Origin: Eutrigla gurnardus | Lineage: Eukaryota; Chordata; Actinopteri; Perciformes; Triglidae | Direction: 5' to 3' | NCBI GenBank assembly: GCA_963514095.1 | Contig: OY741268.1 | Location: 28,997,064-29,061,063 of the forward strand | Length of the DNA stretch: 64,000 nt | Shown here: piece by piece, positions 11,975-22,739 of the stretch | How positions within the stretch are numbered: position 1 is the first letter of the stretch | Layout: every line of letters starts with the position of its first letter | Notes under the pieces: model-generated | Told to the model about the DNA's origin: nothing | Seen by the model: the letters and a program-made list of their open reading frames with translations, nothing else | Databases searched by the model: none | Program-made: the position numbers and the translations under genes

Positions 11975-12354
11975 AGTACACAAACAGAACAGCCGTCTTG
12001 AGTGACCTACATGTTGCATTAACAGCGTTATTACGCGGTAGGTTGAATTAATTAATTATTCTCCTAAAATGATGTTAGTGCGTAATACCGTTAGCTTTAT
12101 GCTAATAGCTAGCCCTATATCCGTGTATCGCGAGACTAGAGCTAACGTGTAACGGTAGCTAGCTCGGCAAGCTAACGTTTTCGCATACTTCCATCGTAAA
12201 ATGCGTCTAATGTGTTGTTAAAGTACACAGGAGCTCACGGGAATATCGAGTTAAACTGCTTTTATGCCTGTGCTCAGAATCTGTAGGTTTACAGAATTTG
12301 GAGGAACACCGGAAGTAACGTACCGTGACGTTTTACAAGTTTAAACTTTATTAT

Positions 12355-12470
12355 TTATTATTTCTATAGCGCCTTTCATACAAAACTACTGCAATACAAG
12401 GTGCCTAAACAATGCAATGAAAATACAACAATATAAAGGAAAAAACAGCCGAACAATGAAAATAAATCAA
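12355..12470 (+). repeat. dispersed repeat family C, copy 1
   Basis: It contains TATAGCGCCTTTCATACAAA followed by CAATACAAGGTGC and an A-rich tail. A related copy lies at 38070-38150. Such TATAGCGCCTTTCA units are frequent in fish DNA. Here it sits in the presumed 5' noncoding intron of cfap100. Confidence 0.6.
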
Positions 12471-12661
12471 ATATAAATAAAAAAAAAGAGAATGCTAAAC
12501 TGAAAATGTAAGTTTTAAGGTTCTTTTTAAAATGCATTGACAGATTGAGATGCCTTCAGCTCCCCCTAATTCAATTCAATTCAAAGCTACCATTTGGCTC
12601 CAGCTGTTTGTCCTCAAAAACAAATATCCATATATTTTTTTCTTCTCTAACCTGCAGGTAA

Positions 12662-15600
12662 ATGAGCGTTACCTCAGAGATGTCGTCACCACCTCCACGT
12701 AAATATTTGCTCTAATGCACAAACGTCAGACAAGAAAGACGCGTTGCAAAAATAAATAAGTAAATCCAAAGTGATTGATTGATCATGTTTTCAACAGAAG
12801 GAGCAGAAATGTCTCCAGGCAGCGCTGTGGTTGCTGCCAAATCACCTCAAACAGGTACGGAGAGCAACGAGAGAACAGTGAAAATGTAGTGTTTAATTTA
12901 AAAAACACATTTTCTCCATCAGGTCATGCAGGCATGAGGAGGAGGAGGAGGAGGGGGGAGACTCCACAGAGCCCCTTCAAAGTGCCAGACAGTAACAGCA
13001 TTTTCCTGCAGAGCATGAATGAAAAAGAGGATCGGAAAGAGGTACAAATGTGTTATTTTACACGCTCTGCAAAAAAAAAAGAGAAGAAAAGCCCTTCTTC
13101 CTGTGTCAAAGTCCTGCTGCGGTTCTCCTCCGTGCACAGGAGACGCAGAAGTTCCTGGCTTTGCCAATTGATGAGAAGACGGCCCACGCTGCTCGAATGA
13201 AGGCCAAGCTGAGGAAAGAGCTGGAAGGAGAAGAGGAGGAGGAGGAGGAGACGAAGAGCCTGAAACAAGGTGGGACGCTTCAGCCTCAACAAACAGGCAG
13301 ACATGAGCTGAAGATGGCCATGATGAAACGAGGTGAGGGGTGGGGGTTTGCACGCCATCGCCATGGTAAATTTGCTCATGTAAATGTTAACTGTTGTCCT
13401 CTGTCTCCAGAAAACGTTACAAAGGAGAGCAAACATGACTTAATCTCCATGCAACGGCAGAAGGCCGTGTTGGAGGTAAATTATTCTGAGAGTCGCTGAG
13501 ATCTTGATGAAAGTGGAGAAAATCTGGATTCAGTCTGTTTGATTTAATGTGAAAAATCAACCCTAGTCAAGGTCTAACACGGCTGTATAAAACCTTTTGT
13601 GGCTTTATTAAAGTCTGTGAAAATGCTTCAAGTGAATTCACTTCATTGGCTAAAGGCCTTCGAGTTCATGTTCTATCTTTGCCCTCGTTCTGCCCTCCTC
13701 AGTTATCTCTGATGACGAAGAGGTCGGAGATGTCGAGGATGGACGAAGCCCTGGCGAAAGAGGAGGCGCAGCTGAGAGAGCTCGAGAAGATCCTCGAGAC
13801 GGACAACCTGAACTTTGAGGCGTTCCTCAGGGAGAACGAGAAGAAGTCGGTGGAGGCGAGGACGCTGTGAGAAGGAGCACCGAGACATCGGACACGTCGG
13901 GCGCTTTAAAAAGAGTTGCATTGAAAAAAACACCGGTCTCGTCTCTTGTTTCCAGGTTTGAACGGGAGGCCAAGTCCAAACAGGAGAAGAACGTGGAGAT
14001 CAAGAAACGGACGGCTGAAATAGGGACGATAAAAAGGTTGCTCAGATAACGCTCTATAACAAACACGAACATGACTGTTATGTCATGTGGAATTTAATCC
14101 GTTTTCTTTTTCGTAGGGAACTCGCCAAGTTTGAAGAAATCCTGATCGACTACAAGCGATACAAGGAGCTCCTGCTGGAGTTGTCTCCTCCAGAGTGGCA
14201 GGAGGCCCAGAGGAGCAAGGCTTCGAAGGCTGAAGTCCTTTCTGATCCCGAGGAGTCGGCTGTTAGGAACGGCAAGTGGATCGACATGAAATAGATGTCC
14301 TGATATCCAACGATCCTGATATTCTAACCGATAACCAGGATGGTGTTTGTGGTGTGATTTGTGGACGCAGGTGTGGAGAGCAAAGTCTCCGGTCCAGGTG
14401 AGGAGCTGCCTTCCATCAGAGAGACCCGGATCTCCTCGGCCTGCAGCGACACACAGTAAGGAAACTACTACTATATACACCACTAAGTGTTCAGAATAAG
14501 GCCAAAGAACCACCAATATGCTTCAAAAAGACACCTAAAGTATATTTCCTGTGGAATGTCCGACACCAAACCCCTTCTTTGTCCTTTCAGGACCTCCAAA
14601 CTGGACAGCGACAACTCGGAGTACGAGGTCAGTTTTATTCTGACTCTTTTCTTTTTCATCTCCAGGATTTCTTCGCCGTGCTCTCTTGCCCACGTTTGTT
14701 TGTCCTCTCTGCAGGATGAGCCAGTGCTGTACTTCACCCATCCCCAGCAGCTGCTGGAGCTGCTGACGGAGCTGACGGAGCAGAACTTGTCCCTGATCCA
14801 GAACACCACGAGGGTGGAGGAGACACTGGAGGAGCTCCGACAGTCCACGGAGAAGACCAGCAAGAAGATGTAAGCATCACGAGACGAGGGTCAACTCGAC
14901 ATTTTACTTTCAGACCTAGTATTGTTACCCTTTTGTCTCTTTAGCACACTATTTACTCTTATCCACTTGGCATGGGATGATGAATATTTCATCATGATTA
15001 TCTGGCCAAAATAATTGTGATTCACTATATTATCGCGACAATCGTCAAAATGTGCCTAAAACTGTTAAAACGGCATCAAAACAACCAACAACAACAACCT
15101 TTTTTTGTGAAAAACAATCAAGTAATCTAAATTAAGATGATCATAAATCATAAGGTCTTTCTGTTTGAATAAAGGAATGATAAACTCTTATATATATTTT
15201 TTTTAAATCAAGCTCTATTCTTCACTTTCTTCATATTGTGAGTGTTTTTTTGTCCCAACCCTCCACTCTCCCAAATCTTCGTTCTGTCTGAAGCGAAAAG
15301 GACGAAGAGCAGATCACGCTGCAGATCACCGACCTGAACCAGAGAATCGCCGCGGAGAAGGCGAGAGGCACCAAGCTCAGACAGACGGTCCAGCTTCACG
15401 ACTCGCTGAAGACCGCGGACCAGGTCTGGAAGCAGAACGGGAGTTCATTCAGCGGACGTGTGTTCGGTATCACGACTTCTCGTCATTTAGTTCCTCCTCC
15501 TTGCAGGACGCCATGCTGGACGCTCTGGCGGAGAAGGTGGTGGAGGTCCATCGCTGCTGCGTGGATGACAGGGTGACCAACCTCAGCACCTTGGAGAGAC

Positions 15601-16134
15601 TGACCGGCATTGAGAACCACATGGCTCTGCTGCTGCAGGGCCTGGAGAGCATGCCTGAAGGGAGCTTGAAGATCATGAAGAAGATCAAGGACAGTGAGAA
15701 GAGGAGCAGGTATGTCTCAGAGAACATATAAAAAGTTGACAGGGCAACAAAGTCAAGCGTCTTCTGAAGGTAATCCCCCCCGGAGTGCTTTGCATTGAAT
15801 GTTTTTAACATTTACTGTTCATGTCCGCATCACGTTGCAGGCAGCGGGAGGAAAAGCTGAGAGAGCAGACAGAGAAGCAGAAGGAAAGGATGAGGAAGTA
15901 TATGGAGAGATCTCTGGCCAACTCCAAGAAAGTAGTACGTCCTTTATAATGCGTGGCACCGAGTCCTCTGAAATACATGAGACACTCACGGCCCCCGTTT
16001 TCTTTCAGTGTGCGAGGAAGCTCATGCCCAGATGCAAGCCTGTCGGCCAGCAAGTCAGAGTCAGGAACGTGGACGACGCGTCCGCTGAAGACGAGCTGTA
16101 TGCCTACCTCTTCGGCTCGGAGGACTTTGAGTAG
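12662..16134 (+). CDS. cfap100: cilia- and flagella-associated protein 100 (CCDC37)
   Basis: CFAP100 is an axonemal coiled-coil protein; its algal relative FAP100 belongs to the MIA complex that helps control inner-arm dynein. Fifteen coding exons close in frame: 12662-12698, 12798-12854, 12923-13041, 13140-13332, 13411-13475, 13703-13866, 13956-14036, 14117-14271, 14371-14455, 14591-14627, 14715-14869, 15294-15423, 15507-15709, 15841-15934, 16009-16134, giving about 566 residues (human about 611). Diagnostic stretches are the DUF4200-type coiled coil (LREN-EKKSVEA, FEEILIDYKRYKELLLELSP-EW) and LYFTHPQQLLELLTELTEQN, then LIQNT. Long Glu/Lys/Arg heptad-like stretches run through most of the protein. 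The first coding exon begins four bases after a splice acceptor (12657), so an upstream noncoding exon must exist. The intron after 14271 has a GC donor. The second Met (residue 7) is an alternative start. Confidence 0.93.
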
Positions 16135-16225
16135 AAACCATCGATGTGTATATGACTGGATGACAAGTGTAGCATTATAGTGTGACATAAAAGACCAGAG
16201 CAATACTTTCAGGTGTAAAATAACT

Positions 16226-16231
16226 AATAAA
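16226..16231 (+). terminator. poly(A) signal of cfap100
   Basis: AATAAA lies 92 bases after the cfap100 stop and gives a short 3' UTR. Confidence 0.7.
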
Positions 16232-16955
16232 GTACAACAAAGCAGTCTGATATGTTAAGTACAGAAATGTACTCAAAGTAGAGAGTAAAAAGTATCCATA
16301 TAAAGCACATTTCTACGAGTGGGAATTGTCATTCACCTCACGATTCAATTCGAGTACGATCCAGAGGGTCACGATTTGATTATTTTACGATTCTCGATGC
16401 ATCTCTATTTTGGATTTAAATATAATGCAAATTTTCCCTTCAAATCGTTCAAACCAATTCCTATTGTTGAAGACATTATAATAGATTGTAGATAAATTTA
16501 ATCAAATGCATAAAAACTAAATTAACAAGCCTGATTTTAAAATGTGAGTAGAACATACAGATATTTGTTTTAAATGTAGGGAGAAGTAAAAAGTTGTCCG
16601 AAAAATAAATACCGTACTCAGGTTAAAGTACAAGATACCTGAAAATCCTACTTAAGTACAATAACAAAGTACTATTATTATTATTATTATTATTTAAATG
16701 TGTAAAGCTTAAAAACTTGTGTAAGGCTTGATGTATGCATCATAGGGTTTTTAGCCGAAGCTAATTAACGACACTTGTCCCCTAGTCGGGCTGTTTAAAA
16801 TTAATAAAATAAATAAATAAAAATAGTACAGATTAACATTATTAAAAATAGACAAAAAATGGAAATGAAATCAAATGAAAAAGAAAATATGGTCCAGAGA
16901 GAGCACAGTGTTCAATATTGTTTTTATGTTCTATATATATATATATAGGTGTAAT
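16232..16955. other. spacer between cfap100 and ap1ar
   Basis: AT-rich with no gene. It holds a remnant of a repeat near 16320-16400 (CACGATTCAATTCGA, then ACGATTCTCGATGC), short ATT runs near 16674-16694, and a (TA)n run at about 16932-16946. Confidence 0.5.
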
Positions 16956-16999
16956 GAGTTCCTGTAACACATCATTGATCTGGCGTGTTACAGGAACTC
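16956..16999. repeat. 15-bp perfect inverted repeat (hairpin) at the ap1ar promoter
   Basis: The left arm GAGTTCCTGTAACAC (16956-16970) and the right arm GTGTTACAGGAACTC (16985-16999) are exact reverse complements around a 14-base loop. They lie about 175-215 bases upstream of the ap1ar start codon and just downstream of a TATATATA tract. Function unknown; it could be a protein-binding inverted repeat, a cruciform former or a mobile-element footprint. Confidence 0.85.
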
Positions 17000-17171
17000 G
17001 CCGGTAGATGGTGCTGTTGAGCATCGTGTTACTCACCGTCATCACCAGGAAGTGACTGGAACAGGACCCGGACTTGGGACATGTAGCCGCCGACACTTGT
17101 GCTCCAGCAGCTGTCGGTGGGGGGAGATTACTATCTTAGGCAGCGAGATAATAGTGATAGCTGACAATGCG

Positions 17172-20100
17172 ATGGGTAACTGCTTCGCACAATGCGTTGG
17201 GCTCTTCAGGAGAGAAGCCAACCGGATCCAGAGAGGAGGCGGGTAAGTGAGGGAGGAAAAAAAGCTAGGCTAGTTGCTAGCTAACTAGCTTTAGAAGCAT
17301 CACCTGAAGCGGCGAATCAGGTTAGCTAAAAGTTGGTTAGCCGCTAACTGACTTCACGGTGTTTGGGGCTTAGTGACAGCGGTGTGCGTCAGCCTGGTAC
17401 TGATGTTGTCACCCGGAGATGAAGGCCAGTCAGTCGGCTACTAGTTGGGGTATTAAGGACGTCTTGCCCGGAGGGGGGGGCGTCTAACCTGGAGACGGCC
17501 GGTGGCAACAGGAGTCAAGACCCCACCCCTATTTGTAGATTGGGTTAGTCCGTTAGCATGGGCAGACCGAGCTACGTCTGTTTTACGAAGCATTTACACA
17601 CTAAAATGTGTAGTTGAATGTGTCTTTAATATCAACAGTCTGTTTTTTGTTTTTTTGCAGGCCGTCATATTATCAAATTTAAAGTTAATAATTTATGTTT
17701 TCTTTTTTTTTAGTCTGGCTTTGCGAAGGACACCTTAAAGCGTCAATCAACCTTACCTTAATAAACAAACCAAAAAAGAGCAATATTCACATTAAACTTT
17801 TTTTTAAAATGTTCCACGACAAAACACACGTGATCAATACCAACAGTCTGTTCTTGCGTTTTTGAGGGTTTTTTTTTGCAGGCCGTCATACTATCAAATT
17901 TAAGGTAAATAATTAATGCTAAGGACACCTTTAAATGCTTTAATCAACCTAGCCTTAATTAAGGATACAAACCAGAGTCAGAGAAATGTTCACATTTCTC
18001 TGCAGATATATATTTTTAAATATCCCACCACAAAACACTTATGTAATAATCTTAATGATATGGCTGTATTTGTTTTCCTGGTTCAGGGTCCTGCTACTGT
18101 GCTCGCTGGCATCTTCTACGATCATTGAATCTTAGTTACACTTGTGCTTTTTTTCCCCTCTTGCTGTTGCAAGTCAAATATCTGCTACGATAAAGCTTCT
18201 TCATAACATTCATTGATTATTAATCCTTAAATACCTGCATGCGTTACATGCTACGAGTTAAAAGGCCTTTACGTGCACATTTATCGGAACAACAATTAAT
18301 CCCTAAAGCAGATTATTTGTCATTTATTATTATTAATAATGTGAGAATGTTTCCATGTAGGCTTCTTTTCTCTCTCATCTTTGTATACATATTAGACATG
18401 GGGAAATAGGAAAATTCCATGTCGCCACCAATATTAGGAATCGTAATTATATTTGGTATAACCGCATCACTTATGAATCACAATTATGTTTGATGCTAAA
18501 GTTTTAGGATGTGATTAAGGTTGTGAAAGCCGCTGAGGTTGTTCCTTTAGACTGTTAGAGATGAGTAATGTATGTATTCACTTTGCAGTGGGTTTAATCT
18601 GTACAGTCTAGCACACGTCAGTCTAAATCAGCAAAGACGTCCCACGAAATTACAATTAAATGATCATAACGTTGGCATTAAGGTGAGAAAGCTACCGTGA
18701 TCTGCCAGGAAGACTCTTCATACTCTCTGAATTGTTCCTGCAGGTCAAAATACTTCCGCAGCAGTACAACAGGGGAACATTATACAATAGAGGTATGAGT
18801 TGAACATTACACTAATATAATTGTGTGCTATAGAGATTATTCTGACTGTGTCTTTTTTAATTTTGCAGTTTGAGAATCTTGTAGAGAGCGATGAGGTAAG
18901 TCTGCCTGTCTAATATATCTCTAATAGAGCTTTTTAGTGGCTAAATACGTTAAATAAGTCAGTTTTCTCTCCACTCTGTTTAGTGTTCTGCTATTTAGGA
19001 ACCAATTACATTTTAAAAGACGAGTGGGTCTTTTTATAAGACATATAGTCTAATTAAAAGCTCCATTACGCTGGCGGTCCCGGGATGCTTTTTGACTTCC
19101 AGAGTCATACTTGCTTCCTGTTAGCCTTCCTGTAATGATGGACAGATAACGATGGGATGCAGCATCACTGTGGGAGTAACTCGATTACTGTCTGCAGAGT
19201 CTCAGACTAGTAGCACTTGAGTCAAACAGCAGGGAAGAAGCATCTGACGCTGATTACTGATATGGTTAACAATCGCTGTGTTTGTTGCATTGCAGGCGGA
19301 GAGCCCACAGCCGTGCCCGAGGTAAGAGATCTGCTGCAAAGCTAAGAGATGAATAAATGAGTAAACGAGTGTTCCACGACTATGTTTTGTTGCTCTTCCA
19401 TCAGGCCAATCAGCGAAGATGAGATCAAGCACCTCAAAGAACACCGCTACACTGCGCTGTCAGACAGCCAGGTCGTCATAGACCAGAAGATCCAGGCGGA
19501 GGTGAGACACGCTCTCTCGTCTTTGTTAGATTAACTGCCACCATTATTCCATTTTTACGTTTTAGACCCTTGTTGGCTTAATTTTTTTAAATATAATTTG
19601 CAGCACTGTTTTTTCTGTTTTTGTAATTTTCTGTTTGTTTGTGTTTGTTTCATTTGTTTTAATTTCTGCTCAGTTAGAGGCACAAGAGGAGAAGTTAAGG
19701 ATAGAAGAGGAGGCTAGAAATGCCGCCCAGCGCGAGGCCGCCAGATTGGCGCGTGAGCGAAAATTGAAGGAGGTGAGGCAGCACTGAGCGCTCCCTTCTG
19801 CCAGTTTGACTTTCTGCTTGGCTAGAAACCAATTCTCCTCTAACCTGCTCGCCCTGTGCAGAGGCTTCCCAGCGTTTCAAGTCCTCGGCCTTCTGTCTCT
19901 AAAAAGGGACACCGTGATGTTTCCTCTGTTCACTCTTTTCTTTTTGTTCCTTGTCCTCGTTTTCCAGTCTGGTAAATTGTTTTCTGTCTCAGTTCTTCTA
20001 TTACTTGACAAACTAACACTAACTCTGGCTAACACTCTTTATTATCCTTTAGTAGAGCCGATAATTGGCTGATATCAGCCTATCGCTGATATTTAACATA

Positions 20101-22157
20101 CATTTTTTACTCTTTAAAGATATGAAAAAAGCCGCTAGAATGATTCTGAAATGGTGTCATTACATAGTTTGCCACTAGAGATGAAAATAACAAACAAGAA
20201 AAAATAGTGATAAAATAAGCAGGTAACATCAGGATATGTTTATGTATATAAATATATAATATATAGAAAAAGGGACATCGTAGCTGCTGTGGTATCAGTA
20301 TCGTTATTTTATAGTAGAGAGGCAGAAATTGTCACTTTTATTTCCGTTGGAGTAATAGCGGCTAGATGATGTGTAATAAACAGCGAGGTGTGTTAATAGA
20401 CATTAAACTTACAATGACCCTAAAGGTGTGTTCACCCCTTTTTATTCATGCGTACGAGCAGTGGAATGAGGAAAAGACGGCGAGGTCCATGCTGCAAATA
20501 ATGCCATTACTTTTGCTAGACTTTTACGGTCATTACAGTCCCCACTTCATCAATAGAGGGATGTGGACCATTTGGAATATAATAGTATTGCGGCACAACG
20601 AAATATCATGGCTGTATATTTCCTGTTCTGCTGCAGGAGAATTGGCTTTGTAATGTAATGAAAAGTCCCAGCTGGGATTGAGGTTTCTTTGTTTTTCATG
20701 CCACATTCCACTGCTTCTCTGGTGTTGCTTTCATGAAAGCTCACATGTTTAGCACCAAGATGGTTTTTATTATTATTAATATGGTCTTCTTACTCGATCT
20801 GCGGGTGTTTTTTCTTTTTTCTTTTGCAGCTGTCAGCTCAGAGGACACGGGGGAAAGCAGATGGCTTCGGCGGTGAAACGCAGCAAAGAAAGTGAGTCGC
20901 TTAAGTTCATCAGACAACAGGAATGCTGTGAAGCCGAGGACACGCTGAGGTCATCAGGCTCTGCACATGAAGTCGATGCAAATAATGCAAATAATGCATC
21001 ACAGAATCAGAAATGGAGACAAAACATATCGTAGCGGTCTGTGGTCCCCCAGAGGTCTAGATAAAACCTCACATTAGTCCAGAGACCAGACCAGACTATG
21101 TGGAGAAAGTCCCTTAAGAGTGACTGCTCTTGCTGGTCTGTTGTTGTTGTTTGATTGTTGTCGTGTCGCCTTTCAGACAAAACTCTGGGGAGGATTTTGA
21201 CGTCTTCATCCAGAATGTAAAAGCCCAGTCGGACGCTTTCAGGGGCAACAGTGAGTGAACCATCTATCCTCGATGACATTAGCTCGTTATAGAGGTGTAC
21301 GTGCAGGTGAGTTAAACCTGCAGGTGTGATAATTGACTCTTTGTTTCCAGGACTGCCATCTGACACGAATGTGGTGACTCCCAACACGGAGTACAGCTGG
21401 GACTTCACCACCAAGACCCGCTCCACCAACGACGACGGGACCTCACTGGATCTGGAGTGGGAAGACGAGGAAGGTGAGGGTTTCATTTGGTTCTCATCCA
21501 TCTAACATCCTGAATTTACCTTCGAAGCCTTATTTTATGTCCGATCACACCAGAATTGTCAAGATTGATTTTTGTTTCTCAGCATCTGGTCTGAGTTCAT
21601 AACATCTCCCAGAGGTGCTCGATGAATTTCACTTAGCTGTATTCACTGTGAATAACAAGACACACATCTGCTGGTTTACTACAGCAGTATGAACCCAACA
21701 TAAACGATTTTCTCCTGATTTGATTGCAATAAACGGATAAAAAGGAAGTTGAAGTAACGTCATAATGACGACAGTTCAAAGAGCAAGTTGCTTGGATTCC
21801 CTCCGAGCCACCAGATTACCGCCTGCGGCCGTTTTTTGAATTTCTGCTGACAGAATGAAAAGCTAGTGTCCTCGCGTCTTTGTAGGAATCAATCGTGCGC
21901 TTCCAGCCTGGGAGAGGTCTCGGACGGAGGAGGACATCCTGCGAGCCGCCCTGAGGCCCGGCAGCAAGCAGGTGAACAGCGGCCCCACCTCGGTCTCGGA
22001 GGACTCCAACGCACTGGAGTGGGAGAATGATTTTGTGAGTACCCATCCAGAGGACAATGCAGACACTGAATTTCAAGGGTTCGTCAATCCCGTCCTCGAC
22101 ACTCCCTCCGAGGACGCGTCGGACTCCGGCCTCAGGACGGACAACCAGGACAGATAG
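17172..22157 (+). CDS. ap1ar: AP-1 complex-associated regulatory protein (gadkin)
   Basis: Gadkin links the AP-1 adaptor on TGN/endosomal vesicles to kinesin-1 and is known to restrain Arp2/3. Ten coding exons: 17172-17242, 18744-18792, 18869-18895, 19296-19321, 19405-19501, 19674-19772, 20830-20891, 21177-21250, 21351-21473, 21886-22157, totalling 299 residues (human about 302). The N-terminus MGNCFAQCVGLFRREA carries the Gly2 myristoylation and nearby Cys palmitoylation pattern. SKYFR, then GEHYTIEFENLVESDE, match the family. A charged coiled coil covers exons 5-6. Two tryptophan-acidic motifs, LEWEDEEG and LEWENDFV, are the type bound by kinesin light chain and the gamma-ear; the family ending GFVNPVLD is present. 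The stop lies in the same exon as LEWENDF. Start choice is fixed by the conserved MGNC. Confidence 0.96.
17629..18010 (+). repeat. diverged tandem duplication in ap1ar intron 1
   Basis: The segment at about 17629-17790 is repeated at about 17838-18010, offset near 220 bases. Both copies contain CAACAGTCTGTT, a T-rich tract ending in TTTGCAGGCCGTCAT, TATCAAATTTAA, and a GGACACC block. Each therefore carries a strong-looking but apparently unused splice acceptor. Confidence 0.75.
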
Positions 22158-22683
22158 TGTCCCACACCAAAGGAGACGTTGTTTTTTTGTTTCATGTCAA
22201 AGCTCACCAGCTTTTTGCCTCATGAAAATGGAACATTTACATATTCTGGTAACAGACCCTGACGCTGCGGGGATAGGTTGTGTGTCTGCACTACGGTACA
22301 GTTTAGTAGTGTTTTTAATCCAAAACTCATTTTTTTTCAGTGCCTTCATTTGCCATATTAACCGACCATGTATGCATTGTAATTTTAAAACAGATCGGCT
22401 ACCATCCAGACACATTGTTCAATGAGTGCTTGTTTTTCAAGGGCACAGTGCCCGAGATGCCGAGATACTGATGGGTACGACATATTTCACTGGTCGGAGG
22501 GGGAAATCCCAGCATGGAAAACGTCATCAGACCTCAATATTTATCAGCAGCAGACCGTCACAGTGCAGGTCTGAGGTCAGTGCCTTTGTCAGCGGCAACA
22601 CCAAGAGTATCCCAGCATGTCTTCTGGTGTGAAGAAGAAGAAAAAAAATCACTGAGTCTCTCTAAAGTTGTTGCATGGCGGCA

Positions 22684-22713
22684 AATAAAAATAATTCCAT
22701 GTAAATGAATAAA
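22684..22713 (+). terminator. two poly(A) signals of ap1ar
   Basis: AATAAA occurs at 22684-22689 and 22708-22713, about 530-555 bases after the stop. Later AATAAA words exist but are isolated in AT-rich sequence. Confidence 0.6.
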
Positions 22714-22739
22714 CCCAGAGTCATATTGCCAATGTGGAA

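Noticed and set aside
21007..21501. 164-codon ORF on the minus strand
   Set aside because: It lies opposite ap1ar exons 8-9 and their introns, shares no family similarity, and the plus-strand exons are well supported.
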